Counted from the first letter of the stretch, positions 1 to 7,090 are shown. The stretch: 12,628 nucleotides of DNA from JAWLDB01 sp041686915 (GCA_041686915.1 JAWLDB010000066.1:1-12628); one strand, 5' to 3'. The notes: generated by a model from the letters alone, not told the origin. Numbers and translations are program-made.

Positions 1-375
1 GACGCTACTTTCGCGGTGGTCAAAACACTCACAGAGCAGATGGGGAAGACCCCGGTGGAGATCAATGACTCTCCCGGCTTCGCAGTCAATCGCATGCTAG
101 TTCCTATGATCAATGAAGCCGTATACTGTCTGATGGAAGGTGTCGGTACTGCCGAAGCTATTGATACCACAATGAAGCTCGGCGCTAACCACCCGATGGG
201 TCCACTAGCCTTGGCTGATCTGATCGGACTGGATGTCTGCCTGTCTATCATGGAAGTGCTGCATCGTGACCTCGGCGACGACAAGTATCGGCCTTGCCCC
301 TTGCTGCGCAAGATGGTGATGTCGGGCAAGTTGGGTCGCAAATCCGGCCAAGGCTTCCATGCCTATAATAGGTGA
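1..375 (+). CDS. hbd: 3-hydroxybutyryl-CoA dehydrogenase, C-terminal part (5' end outside window)
   Basis: The reading frame is open from base 1 to the TGA at 373-375, so this is the last 124 codons of a protein that is normally about 280 residues; the Rossmann NAD-binding half lies upstream. What is seen is the C-terminal helical dimerisation domain, with the family hallmarks SPGFAVNRML, the MKLGANHPMGPLALAD block, DDKYRPCPLL and the terminal GRKSGQGFHAY. These closely match clostridial short-chain 3-hydroxyacyl-CoA dehydrogenases, which interconvert acetoacetyl-CoA and (S)-3-hydroxybutyryl-CoA in the cytoplasm. The GTG at 16 is internal, not a start. The stop lies 3 bases before the next ATG, so translation is probably coupled to the crotonase that acts on its product. 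The pair fits butyrate formation or beta-oxidation; the direction cannot be told from the window. Confidence 0.93.
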   Translation, partial: DATFAVVKTLTEQMGKTPVEINDSPGFAVNRMLVPMINEAVYCLMEGVGTAEAIDTTMKLGANHPMGPLALADLIGLDVCLSIMEVLHRDLGDDKYRPCPLLRKMVMSGKLGRKSGQGFHAYNR

Positions 376-378
376 GAC

Positions 379-1155
379 ATGTCTGAACATATTACCTTAG
401 AGACGCTAGATAACGGGGTTGGGTTGCTGACTATCAACCGTCCCCAAGCTCTTAACGCTTTGAACATGCAGGTATTGGATGAGCTGGCTTCCGTTCTGGA
501 CGGGGTCGCTCAGTCTGAACGGAGGGTGCTGGTAGTGACCGGCGCAGGCCGCGCGTTTGTCGCTGGGGCTGACATTGCAGAGATGAAAGACATGTCACGC
601 GAACAGGCCGAGACTTTCTCCCGGCGTGGACAGCAAGTGTTTGCCCGGCTGGCAACACTCCCGCAGATTTCGGTTGCTGCGATCAATGGCTATGCCTTAG
701 GCGGTGGAATGGAGCTGGCGCTGGCGTGTGATCTGAGACTGGCTGCCGACAAGGCCAAGCTGGGGCAGCCGGAAGTAACTCTGGGGATTATCCCTGGTTT
801 TGCGGCGACCGTACGCCTGCCTAGATTGATAGGCGCCGCCAGGGCTCTTGAACTGCTCGCAACCGGGCGGATGGTTGATGCAGTTGAAGCGGAACGCATC
901 GGGTTGGTCAACCGGGTGGTGCCGCTCGATGACCTGCGGGAGCAAGCCATGCAACTGGCGGAGCAGATTGCCCGCATGAGCAAGGTGACACTGAGGTTAC
1001 TGAAACAGTCTATCATCGAGGGCATGGATCTTTCCCGTAGCCAGGCCGAAGAAAACGAGGCCATGCTGTTTGGCCGCTGCTTCAGTAGTCTGGATCAAAA
1101 AGAGGGAATGAGTGCTTTCCTGGAGAAGCGTCCTGCCAAGTTCAGCAACCATTAG
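379..1155 (+). CDS. enoyl-CoA hydratase/isomerase (crotonase family)
   Basis: This 258-residue protein has full crotonase length. The oxyanion-hole elements are AGAD (62-65) and GGG (108-110). The two catalytic acids of hydratases are present: Glu112 in GGGMELALACD and Glu132 in LGQPEVTLGIIPG. Such enzymes add water across trans-2-enoyl-CoA (crotonyl-CoA) to give the substrate of the preceding dehydrogenase. A purine-rich AGGTGAG overlaps the end of the upstream gene just before the ATG, pointing to coupled translation. One oddity: after GIIPG the usual G(A/F)GGTQRLPR reads FAATVRLPR (141-149), losing the conserved glycine pair and Gln. The C-terminal helix carries the usual EKRPAKF. With both Glu retained a hydratase is most likely, but substrate range or a related reaction (isomerase) cannot be excluded. 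Confidence 0.9.
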   Translation: MSEHITLETLDNGVGLLTINRPQALNALNMQVLDELASVLDGVAQSERRVLVVTGAGRAFVAGADIAEMKDMSREQAETFSRRGQQVFARLATLPQISVAAINGYALGGGMELALACDLRLAADKAKLGQPEVTLGIIPGFAATVRLPRLIGAARALELLATGRMVDAVEAERIGLVNRVVPLDDLREQAMQLAEQIARMSKVTLRLLKQSIIEGMDLSRSQAEENEAMLFGRCFSSLDQKEGMSAFLEKRPAKFSNH

Positions 1156-1180
1156 AAGGCGTTTGACACCAGGTACGAGC

Positions 1181-1187
1181 AGAGAGG
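1181..1187 (+). promoter_or_regulatory. ribosome binding site deciding the M20 start
   Basis: AGAGAGG abuts the ATG at 1188 with no spacer but lies 9 bases before the in-frame ATG at 1197. The second ATG is therefore the better start for the M20 amidohydrolase. Confidence 0.5.
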
Positions 1188-1196
1188 ATGAATTCT

Positions 1197-2375
1197 ATGA
1201 ACAACACTACAGAACTAAAACGGCGCATCATTGAGGCAATTGATCAGCAGGCCGGGCAGTTGAAACAGCTGGCTCTAGCGCTGCATAGCCGACCAGAGCT
1301 CGGAGGCGAAGAGCATTATGCAGTGGAAACAATCACCAAGTATTTGCGTCAGCAGGGCTTCGCCGTCAAAGAGCAGGTGGCTGATCTGCCAACAGCCTTT
1401 CAGGCCGTGCAAGAGACCGGAGCAGCTACCCCGAAAGTGGCCTTTTTGGCTGAGTATGACGCATTGCCCGAGATAGGCCATGCCTGCGGTCATAACCTGA
1501 TTGCCATGGCTAGCACAGCTGCCGCAGTAGGGCTGAGTGCGGTGCTCGAGCAAGTGCCAGGCCATGTAGCGCTGTTTGGCACGCCCGCAGAGGAGACCAA
1601 CGGAGCGAAAGTGGTGATGTCTGCGCATGGTTTGTTTGATGGCTATGACGCAGCCATGATAGTGCATCCTGGGGCTCGCACCAGTGTCTACGCCCAATCT
1701 TTGGCCATAGACGCGTTGGAGTTCGTATTTGAGGGCAAACCGGCACATGCGGCCGCGGCTCCCCATGAAGGTGTCAATGCCCTTGATGCTGTCATCCAGC
1801 TCTTCAACAGCTTGAACGCGTTGCGTCAGCATCTCAAATCTGATGTGAGAGTGCATGGCATTATCTCTGAGGGAGGCACTGCGCCAAACATTGTGCCGGA
1901 AAGGGCGGTAGCCCGCTTCTACTTCCGTGCCGCAGACCGGTCGTATCTAAATCAGGTGGTGCAGAAGGCTAAAGCTGCCGCCGAGGGTGCAGCTATGGCT
2001 ACAGGTGCCACGGTAACGGTTAAACCCTTTGAACTATCCAACGACAACCTGGTGACTAACCATGTTCTGGCCGATGTTTACGCTAGCCACTTGCAGGAGT
2101 TGGGCTGGGAAGAACTCGACCCGCCGTCAGATAGCAGGGGCTCAACTGATATGGGTAATGTTAGCCAGGTTGCTCCGAGTATTCATCCGAGTATGCGTAT
2201 CGGGCCACGTACTCTGGCCGGGCATACGCACGAGTTCTGTCAGGCTTCCGGAAGTGAGGAGGCTGTGGACAACATGCTGCTGGCAGGTAAAGCTATGGCG
2301 CTTACCGGTCTGGATGTGCTGCTCGACTCAGCGTTGCGGGATAAGATACTTGAAGAGTTTAAGGCTAAAGCCTAA
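1197..2375 (+). CDS. M20 family metallo-amidohydrolase (PM20D2/AbgB-like)
   Basis: Family M20 zinc hydrolases cleave amide or peptide bonds of N-acylated amino acids, dipeptides or p-aminobenzoyl-glutamate-type substrates. Numbering here is from the alternative ATG at 1188 (395 residues; 392 from 1197). Visible hallmarks are LHSRPELGGEE (32-42), AEYDALP then GHACGHN (97-103) with metal ligands, GTPAEET (131-137) with the likely catalytic acid Glu135, IVHPG (158-162), the dimerisation-domain motif PAHAAAAPHEGVNAL (185-199) and GHTHEF (345-350). The block DALPEIGHACGHNLIA is typical of the ACY1L2/PM20D2 and AbgB branch. The gene begins about 40 bases after the crotonase and is followed by a hairpin, so it probably closes the operon. 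No signal peptide is seen, so it acts in the cytoplasm. The exact substrate is unknown, and a link to the acyl-CoA genes is only positional. Confidence 0.88.
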   Translation: MNNTTELKRRIIEAIDQQAGQLKQLALALHSRPELGGEEHYAVETITKYLRQQGFAVKEQVADLPTAFQAVQETGAATPKVAFLAEYDALPEIGHACGHNLIAMASTAAAVGLSAVLEQVPGHVALFGTPAEETNGAKVVMSAHGLFDGYDAAMIVHPGARTSVYAQSLAIDALEFVFEGKPAHAAAAPHEGVNALDAVIQLFNSLNALRQHLKSDVRVHGIISEGGTAPNIVPERAVARFYFRAADRSYLNQVVQKAKAAAEGAAMATGATVTVKPFELSNDNLVTNHVLADVYASHLQELGWEELDPPSDSRGSTDMGNVSQVAPSIHPSMRIGPRTLAGHTHEFCQASGSEEAVDNMLLAGKAMALTGLDVLLDSALRDKILEEFKAKA

Positions 2376-2381
2376 GCACGC

Positions 2382-2407
2382 GACACCCCGGTCAATACCG
2401 GGGTGTC
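2382..2407 (+). terminator. hairpin between convergent M20 and radical SAM genes
   Basis: A perfect 11-bp inverted repeat, GACACCCCGGT and ACCGGGGTGTC with the loop CAAT, starts 7 bases after the M20 stop. Only TTCC follows on the plus strand and there is no T run on the minus strand. It is therefore a very stable stem with a weak U tract; it may stop both converging transcripts or protect their 3' ends. Confidence 0.65.
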
Positions 2408-2435
2408 TTCCATTGCAGGTATATGGTTTAAGGAT

Positions 2436-3305
2436 TCAGAAAAGGCGTAGTTGTGCCTGCTCTGGTTGAGCAAAGTGCTGCATGCGAGTAAGCAAGCCAA
2501 GCTCATTGCACGTCTCGGAAAACACTCGCTGCAAGTGCTCAGCATCTCTAGCTGGGCAGAAATACTGTTCATGAAATAGCTTAATATATTGCTGACTAAG
2601 CCCTGGCCGGAACTCATCCAGGCGATTGTAGAAATATAGCCGCTGTCGGTCACGCAGGGTTACGCCGAACCAAGGGATGACGTAAGCGGCACCGGCGGTC
2701 TTGGCTGCACGCAGGACAGCTGTTACACCTTCCGGGCTATCGGTCAATAGAGGTAGGATTGGCATCATCGTTACCCCTGTGTAGATGCCAGCTTTGCTCA
2801 GCTGTTCTATTGCTCGTAGGCGTGCGGTGGGTGGAGGTGCTCCAGGTTCAATTAGCCTCGCCAATTCGTCATCTACTGTGGTAAGCGTGATAGAAACTGC
2901 AGCATAGGTGCGGCTGATCTGTGCGAGCAGGTCCAAGTCTCGAGTCACCTGGTCACTCTTGGTGATAATATGTACTGGGTATCTCGCATTGGCGATTATC
3001 TCAAGAGCTCTCCGCATCAGACCATACTTTCCTTCCACCGGAGAGTACGGGTCACTCATTGATCCAGTGCCAATAGTCCCGACTATGCGCTTGCTCGCCA
3101 ACTCTTGGGAGAGCAGTTCCGTTGCATTGACTTTGACATATGTGGCGGTGAAGTCACTTATCTGATAACGAGCGCTGCGCGAGTCGCAGTAAATGCACTG
3201 ATGCGGGCACCCTCGGTAAATGTTCATGTTATACTTGAGACCAAACCAGGGATCGGGTTCTTTCAGGTTGGTCAGCAGTTGTTTGGCCTTGACTTCCTTA
3301 ATCAT
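2436..3305 (-). CDS. radical SAM protein, SPL / Rv2578c-like family
   Basis: The N-terminal part carries YRGCPHQCIYCDSR, a CxxxCxxC motif (Cys34, Cys38, Cys41, counted from the GTG at 3308) that binds the 4Fe-4S cluster reducing S-adenosylmethionine. GTGSMSDPYSPVE and later HIITKSDQVTRDLDLL are typical of the branch annotated as SPL-family or Rv2578c-like radical SAM proteins, related to spore photoproduct lyase. The substrate of this branch is not established, and at about 290 residues it is shorter than true SplB (about 340). Two starts are possible: GTG at 3308 and ATG at 3305. The Shine-Dalgarno stretch AAAGGTGGTGAT (plus 3311-3322) serves either; I prefer the ATG. The gene is divergent from the TrmH-like gene and convergent with the M20 gene. 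It may be monocistronic with its own promoter. Confidence 0.85.
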   Translation of the reverse strand: MIKEVKAKQLLTNLKEPDPWFGLKYNMNIYRGCPHQCIYCDSRSARYQISDFTATYVKVNATELLSQELASKRIVGTIGTGSMSDPYSPVEGKYGLMRRALEIIANARYPVHIITKSDQVTRDLDLLAQISRTYAAVSITLTTVDDELARLIEPGAPPPTARLRAIEQLSKAGIYTGVTMMPILPLLTDSPEGVTAVLRAAKTAGAAYVIPWFGVTLRDRQRLYFYNRLDEFRPGLSQQYIKLFHEQYFCPARDAEHLQRVFSETCNELGLLTRMQHFAQPEQAQLRLF

Positions 3306-3320
3306 CACAGATCACCACCT

Positions 3321-3348
3321 TTCATTAGACACCATATAGTAGTACAAT
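3321..3348 (+). promoter_or_regulatory. possible promoter of the TrmH-like gene
   Basis: TTCATT (3321-3326), a 16-base spacer and TACAAT (3343-3348). The -10 box is good and the -35 box is poor. It overlaps the proposed minus-strand promoter, so the two divergent transcripts would compete if both are real. Confidence 0.25.
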
Positions 3349-3359
3349 TCGTCTGTAAA
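3331..3359 (-). promoter_or_regulatory. candidate sigma-A promoter of the radical SAM gene
   Basis: On the minus strand TTTACA (plus 3354-3359) and TATGGT (plus 3331-3336) are separated by 17 bases. They match the consensus at five and four of six positions. Transcription would start about 20 bases before the ribosome binding site and coding start. This is by eye only. Confidence 0.4.
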
Positions 3360-3399
3360 GAGATACCAAGTCTATTTCAAGCAAGGGACTGATTAGCTG

Positions 3400-4230
3400 A
3401 TGTCTTACCCCACAAACGGTTGGGAACAAACAATCATCACCAGCACGCAAAACAAGCACGTCAAACTGATCCGCAACTTGCGCAATCGCAAAGAGAGGGA
3501 GCAGAGCGGCTTGTTCTTCGTCGAAGGCATCCGACAGGCAGCGGAAGCTATCCAGATGGGAGCGGCTATCGATACACTGGTGGTAGCTCCTGAACTGCTA
3601 CATAGTGAGTTTGCACAGGAGCTCGTCTCCAAAGAAGCCAAAACGGGCACAAACATGTTGCAGGTAAGTGCCGACGTCTTTAGGAGCTTTTCCGCCAAGG
3701 ATGGCCCGCAAGGCCTGGCGGCTATAGTCAAGCAGCGCTGGGAACAGTTGTCTGATGTCAGGTTGGGTGACGATGAGTGCTTTGTTGCGTTGGACGCGGT
3801 GCAAGACCCTGGCAACTTGGGGACAATTATGCGCACAGCCGATGCCGTTGGCTTTTCTGGCGTCATTTTGTTGGGCAATGCGACAGACCCATACGATCCT
3901 GGTGCTGTCAGGGCTAGCATGGGCTCGGTCTTCTCTCTGCGTTTGGCTAAGGCAAGTGCATCCGAGTTCATCGCCTGGAAGCAGGAGCGTGCTTATTCGG
4001 TGGTGGGCACTTCGGGCGAAGGTAGTGAGCATTACCGCAGTGTCAACTACCCTCGACCCCTGATCATCCTCTCCGGCAGCGAAAGACAGGGATTGTCGCC
4101 TGAACTAATGCAGGCCTGCAATCAGCTGGTTCGCATCCCGATGGTAGGGCGGTGTGATTCGCTTAACTTGGCAGTGGCTACCAGTGTGGTATTGTACGAA
4201 GTTTTTAATCAGGTCAACCCAGTAGAGTAG
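3400..4230 (+). CDS. TrmH/SpoU family RNA 2'-O-methyltransferase
   Basis: SpoU enzymes transfer a methyl group from S-adenosylmethionine to a ribose 2'-OH in rRNA or tRNA, using a trefoil-knot (SPOUT) fold as a dimer. All three family motifs are clear: motif 1 DAVQDPGNLGTIMRTADAVG (132-151, with Asn139 and Arg145), motif 2 ILSGSERQGLSPE (223-235, Glu228) and motif 3 IPMVGRCDSLNLAVATSVVLYE (246-267). Residues 10-110, starting IITSTQNKHVKLIRNL and including FFVEG, form the usual N-terminal RNA-binding domain. Length (276) is normal. An in-frame TAG two codons upstream fixes the ATG at 3400; AAGGGA (3382-3387) lies 12 bases before it, a long spacing. The target nucleotide cannot be told. TsnR-type thiostrepton resistance belongs to the same fold, but nothing here suggests it. 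Confidence 0.92.
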   Translation: MSYPTNGWEQTIITSTQNKHVKLIRNLRNRKEREQSGLFFVEGIRQAAEAIQMGAAIDTLVVAPELLHSEFAQELVSKEAKTGTNMLQVSADVFRSFSAKDGPQGLAAIVKQRWEQLSDVRLGDDECFVALDAVQDPGNLGTIMRTADAVGFSGVILLGNATDPYDPGAVRASMGSVFSLRLAKASASEFIAWKQERAYSVVGTSGEGSEHYRSVNYPRPLIILSGSERQGLSPELMQACNQLVRIPMVGRCDSLNLAVATSVVLYEVFNQVNPVE

Positions 4231-4251
4231 TGCATGGACTCAATTTGCATA

Positions 4252-4280
4252 CAAAAAGGCCCTGGCTATGAGCCAGGGCC
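4252..4280 (-). terminator. intrinsic terminator of the ATP-grasp gene
   Basis: A perfect 10-bp stem, GGCCCTGGCT and AGCCAGGGCC with a three-base apex (4258-4280), is preceded on the plus strand by ACAAAAA. On the minus strand it is thus followed by TTTTTGT, a textbook rho-independent terminator 8 bases beyond the ATP-grasp stop. The same stem could also stop the converging TrmH-like transcript, but it has no T run in that direction. Confidence 0.85.
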
Positions 4281-4288
4281 ATGTCTGT

Positions 4289-5275
4289 CTATGCCATTTG
4301 ATAGCGGGAGAAAGCGGCTTCCAATAATCTGCGGAACAGCTCAGCTGATGTCCAGCCCATGGTCTCAGACATTTTACCGATATAGCTGGAGTGGAGATGC
4401 TCTTCTGCGCCGCTTAAGATCTGCAGCCCGGCAAAGGTGTTCAGTTCCAAAGCGTAGGGTTTACCGCGCTTGTGATCGTAAATAAAGTCAATGCGGCCAA
4501 AGTCCCTGGCTTCCAGACTGATAAATGCTTCCTTTGCAGCCTGTTTCAGCTGTTCAGTTATCTGTTCATCAAGCCTTGCAGGACAGTGGAAAATCTCCCT
4601 ATCTTGCTTATGCAGATAAGTGTTGGTCTTGGCCCCATCCGAGTACTCGACCTCGAGCGGGGGTAAAACCATGGCACTTTCGCCATTGCCGATTACACCC
4701 ACGGTGACCTCAGTTCCCTGAATATACTCTTCAACCAGTGCGCCTTGATTCATAGTCTCTAGAATGCGGCGGCAAGCCTTTTCCAGTTCCTCTCGGGTGT
4801 TGACAATGGACTCTTCTGTAATTCCAGAGCTACCACGCCCATTGACTGGCTTGACAAAGAGTGGGAACTCCGGGAAAGTGGCTGTTTCGAGCTCCTTAAC
4901 GTCCATAATGCGGGCGTAGCGGGGGGTAGTAACGCCTGTTTCAAACCACAGGCGCTTGCGGGTGGCTTTATCCAGAGCCACTAGGTTTAGGCCGGAGCCC
5001 ATAAACGGGATGCCTAGCAACTCTAGCAAGGCAACCTCCTGCAATGACGACGCGTTAGCAACCAGGTCGAAGTTGCCACCGACCAATTTGTCGACATTCT
5101 CTTTTACATCGTTGCTCCAGGTGACGATCTCGGTTTCATGTCCATTGGCCGCAATCGCTGCCGCGTGATGGCGGGCTTCCTCAATGGCATCATCAGCAAA
5201 CTGCTGCCCACTGAACTTGGTCTGCCATTCGGAGTTGCGGAAAGGACGATGCATGACTGCGATCTTCACGGGCAC
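4289..5275 (-). CDS. ATP-grasp enzyme of the D-alanine--D-alanine ligase superfamily, substrate uncertain
   Basis: From the GTG at 5275 the protein has 328 residues and starts MPVKIAVMHRPF; GGAGGT (plus 5281-5286) lies 5 bases upstream. The ATP-grasp fold is visible as FPLFVKPVNGRGSSG (137-151; Lys142 and the glycine-rich loop), ALVEEYIQGTEVTVGV (179-194; Glu183/Glu184 contact the adenine side), GRIDFIYD (260-267; Asp263) and ALELNTFAG (275-283; Glu277 and Asn279 as Mg2+ ligands). These enzymes activate a carboxylate as acyl-phosphate and join it to an amine. In true Ddl the last motif reads NTxPG(M/F)T; here it is NTFAGLQ, and the N-terminal Ddl glutamate motif is not evident. It may therefore ligate something other than D-Ala with D-Ala. 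It ends at its own terminator and looks monocistronic. Confidence 0.75.
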   Translation of the reverse strand: MPVKIAVMHRPFRNSEWQTKFSGQQFADDAIEEARHHAAAIAANGHETEIVTWSNDVKENVDKLVGGNFDLVANASSLQEVALLELLGIPFMGSGLNLVALDKATRKRLWFETGVTTPRYARIMDVKELETATFPEFPLFVKPVNGRGSSGITEESIVNTREELEKACRRILETMNQGALVEEYIQGTEVTVGVIGNGESAMVLPPLEVEYSDGAKTNTYLHKQDREIFHCPARLDEQITEQLKQAAKEAFISLEARDFGRIDFIYDHKRGKPYALELNTFAGLQILSGAEEHLHSSYIGKMSETMGWTSAELFRRLLEAAFSRYQMA

Positions 5276-5280
5276 ATACC

Positions 5281-5286
5281 ACCTCC
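5281..5286 (-). promoter_or_regulatory. ribosome binding site deciding the ATP-grasp start
   Basis: Read on the minus strand this is GGAGGT, 5 bases before GTG 5275. A longer frame opening at 5314 has no such site and would put this sequence inside the gene. The next in-frame GTG is only two codons further on. Confidence 0.6.
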
Positions 5287-5418
5287 ATGTGTTATTGACT
5301 AGCATTTTGCACAAACTTCCTTATCATGCTAATGCTCCTTGATGTCACGGTATCGCACGTTTCTGAATACCGATATGTTGTTGGCTGATTGAAAGGGATA
5401 TTCTGCAAAATGCTGTCT

Positions 5419-5427
5419 ATTATACCA
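5419..5427 (-). promoter_or_regulatory. extended -10 promoter upstream of the ATP-grasp gene
   Basis: The minus strand reads TGGTATAAT, an extended -10 element with a perfect TATAAT (plus 5419-5424). No good -35 box lies 16-18 bases further upstream, which extended -10 promoters can do without. It implies a leader of roughly 135 bases before the GTG at 5275. The rest of the 5276-5544 gap holds one short hairpin (5490-5512) and nothing else I recognise. Confidence 0.45.
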
Positions 5428-5489
5428 TAGCAGAAATCGTAGTGTATGTCCATTTTGGTGAGGCTTTAGAAAGTTAGAGGACTAATCGC

Positions 5490-5512
5490 ATCTGAAGTGG
5501 ACTGCTTCAGAT
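5490..5512 (+). repeat. 8-bp inverted repeat before the DMT transporter gene
   Basis: ATCTGAAG (5490-5497) and CTTCAGAT (5505-5512) are perfect reverse complements around a 7-base loop, 32 bases before the proposed ATG at 5545. No T run follows, so it is not a terminator. It may be an operator or a leader hairpin, or chance. Confidence 0.35.
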
Positions 5513-5544
5513 ACTTATCACAGAGAGTAGAGGGCATATTTTAT

Positions 5545-6474
5545 ATGAAGAGGACCGTACTGTTTATGTCCACCAAATGGCTGTTGCTAATCCCCATGTT
5601 GATTTTGTCAACAGTCCTACCACTAGCTAAACTGGCGTTGGCCACTTTCCCACCAGCTACCCTGGCAGCTGCCCGTTTTCTCATTGGCGGTAGTTGCCTG
5701 TTAGCCTACTCCCTTTGCGCCTATCCGTCACGTAGTGTGGTCCAGTCGCTCACCGTTAACTGGCGCTCATACCTGTTGCTCGGCTTAACGGGCATATTCC
5801 TGAACAATCTGCTGCAGAACCTGGGTTTGAACTTAAGCCAGGCTAACAGTACTAGCTTGCTTGGTACAAGTGGCCCCATATTTGCCACCATACTGGCAGT
5901 GATCTTCTTGGGCGAGCGGCTCGATCGGACACGCCTGGTAGGGCTTGGTCTATCCCTGTTCGGAGTCTACCTGGTTACTACGAATGGTGCCTCGCTCGAA
6001 TGGTCAGCCGCAGCAGGCAATCTGTTGGCCGTGGGAGCAGCAGTTAGCTACTCAGTCTACACCGTGCTTTCCAAGCAGGTCCTGGAGCATGAACAACCTC
6101 TGTTGGTCGTCACTTGGTCCACGTTGATAGGGGCTGCGTTACTGGGATTGGCGGCAATAGTGCTGGATGGTGTTCCTATCTGGCCGGATATGCTCTCCTG
6201 GCAATGGCTGAATATCATCTACCTCAGCACAATCCCCACTTCTTTGGCGGTAGTGCTTTACAATCATCTGCTGAAGCTGGTAGATGCGTCTCAGGCATCG
6301 ACGGCCTTCTTTCTCCTGCCGGTGTTCTCAACAGCCTGGGCCTTTGTGCTGTTGGGAGAACAACTAAGTGCACCTATGGTCACGGGTGGTGCAGCCATCC
6401 TCTGCGGCGTCTGGCTGACCACCCGCAAAACTGACAAGCAGGTCAGGGAACAGGGAGTTACTGCTGCAGAGTGA
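5545..6474 (+). CDS. EamA/DMT-family inner-membrane transporter
   Basis: This roughly 309-residue protein consists almost entirely of hydrophobic segments. I count about ten, arranged as two five-helix EamA repeats. The first repeat includes LLLIPMLILSTVL, the PATLAAARFLIGG segment typical of the family, and a helix ending ILAVIFLGERL. The second includes AAGNLLAVGAAVSYSVYTVL and a helix ending WAFVLLGEQL. The paired LGE(R/Q)L endings are the conserved repeat signature. Such proteins export amino acids, other metabolites or drugs; the substrate here is unknown. The start is uncertain: ATG 5545 follows TAGAGGG at 10 bases, ATG 5566 is in frame, and an upstream GTG at 5497 lies inside the hairpin and is unlikely. 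The C-terminus is short and polar. No obvious terminator follows. Confidence 0.88.
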   Translation: MKRTVLFMSTKWLLLIPMLILSTVLPLAKLALATFPPATLAAARFLIGGSCLLAYSLCAYPSRSVVQSLTVNWRSYLLLGLTGIFLNNLLQNLGLNLSQANSTSLLGTSGPIFATILAVIFLGERLDRTRLVGLGLSLFGVYLVTTNGASLEWSAAAGNLLAVGAAVSYSVYTVLSKQVLEHEQPLLVVTWSTLIGAALLGLAAIVLDGVPIWPDMLSWQWLNIIYLSTIPTSLAVVLYNHLLKLVDASQASTAFFLLPVFSTAWAFVLLGEQLSAPMVTGGAAILCGVWLTTRKTDKQVREQGVTAAE

Positions 6475-6580
6475 GTTGCGGCACTTTGTCTTCCATGCTA
6501 AATGCATAGACCTGGAAATCTGAGGCGCATCGGTTCATAGTCTGGTAATGGGACACAAGTCTCGCCAATCCTTCCGAGTG

Positions 6581-6589
6581 GAAAGGGGG
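6581..6589 (+). promoter_or_regulatory. ribosome binding site deciding the YbjN-like start
   Basis: GAAAGGGGG touches the ATG at 6590 directly and lies 6 bases before the in-frame ATG at 6596. Normal spacing therefore favours 6596. Confidence 0.5.
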
Positions 6590-6595
6590 ATGTGT

Positions 6596-7072
6596 ATGGG
6601 CCTGCTGGAACGGGTATGCGAAATGCTGCACCAGGACGAATGGGTTTTTAGCACAGATGCAGAGCAGGGGATGGCGATAGCGATAGTACGGGGGATGCAC
6701 GCGTATTATAGCTGTGTGTTTCTTGCCGATGACGAACTGGAGTGTCTTACGCTTTACACAGATATCAACACCAAGGTCCCAGAGATCAAACGGTTACGCA
6801 TATGTGACTTCCTGAATAGGGCCAACCATGGTCTGGTCCTTGGCAGTTTTGAGATGAACATGCTAGATGGCGATGTTTCCTTCAGAGTTGCCTTACCGGT
6901 CTGTGGATGCGAGTTCTCGCTGCAGCAATTGCGAACCATGATTTCAGCCAGTATATTTACCTTTGACCGCTATTATCCAGGGATAATGAACGTAATCTAT
7001 CACAATGCTCTACCAGGAAGGGCCGTGGCAGAGTGCGAGACCAAGGATGAACAAGAAACTGAAGGGCAGTAG
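6596..7072 (+). CDS. YbjN domain-containing protein
   Basis: This is a 158-residue soluble protein with no signal peptide or membrane segment. After a variable N-terminal half (LLERVCEMLHQDEW, then YYSCVFLADDELECLTLY) comes the stretch FRVALPVCGCEFSLQQLRTM followed by FDRYYPGIMNVIY. That pattern, a strand with (R/F)xALP, a helix, then a D(R/K)(F/Y)YP motif, is what I recognise in the YbjN/type III secretion chaperone-like fold. These small proteins have no enzymatic residues; YbjN in Escherichia coli has been linked to stress and motility regulation, but no role can be assigned here. Two Cys (CGC) sit in the conserved strand. The gene starts 121 bases after the transporter and ends in its own hairpin. 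Linkage to the transporter is possible but not shown. Confidence 0.6.
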   Translation: MGLLERVCEMLHQDEWVFSTDAEQGMAIAIVRGMHAYYSCVFLADDELECLTLYTDINTKVPEIKRLRICDFLNRANHGLVLGSFEMNMLDGDVSFRVALPVCGCEFSLQQLRTMISASIFTFDRYYPGIMNVIYHNALPGRAVAECETKDEQETEGQ

Positions 7073-7090
7073 CATTGGGCTACTGCCCTT
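7062..7090 (+). terminator. hairpin terminator overlapping the YbjN-like stop codon
   Basis: AAGGGCAGTAGC (7062-7073) and GCTACTGCCCTT (7079-7090) form a perfect 12-bp stem with the loop ATTGG. The stop codon TAG lies inside the left arm. Only a short T stretch (CTTTC) follows. The stem separates this gene from the strong padR promoter. Confidence 0.65.

Noticed and set aside
1275..1856. 193-codon minus-strand open frame inside the M20 gene
   Set aside because: It lies entirely antisense to a well-supported gene, has no recognisable domain and an unnatural Cys/His-rich composition.
2062..2469. 135-codon plus-strand frame overlapping the M20 C-terminus and the hairpin
   Set aside because: Out of frame with the conserved M20 motifs, Trp/Cys/Arg-rich, and it runs through the terminator hairpin.
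2436..3305. Spore photoproduct lyase (splB) for the radical SAM protein
   Set aside because: The protein is shorter than SplB, and its motifs fit the broader SPL-like/Rv2578c branch, whose function is not established.
3405..3971. 188-codon minus-strand open frame inside the TrmH-like gene
   Set aside because: It is a shadow of the coding strand, Ser/Ala-rich without domain signals, while all SpoU motifs lie on the plus strand.
5389..5423. Plus-strand promoter TTGAAA...TATTAT for the DMT transporter
   Set aside because: The spacer is 23 bases, too long. The same bases form a better extended -10 element on the minus strand.
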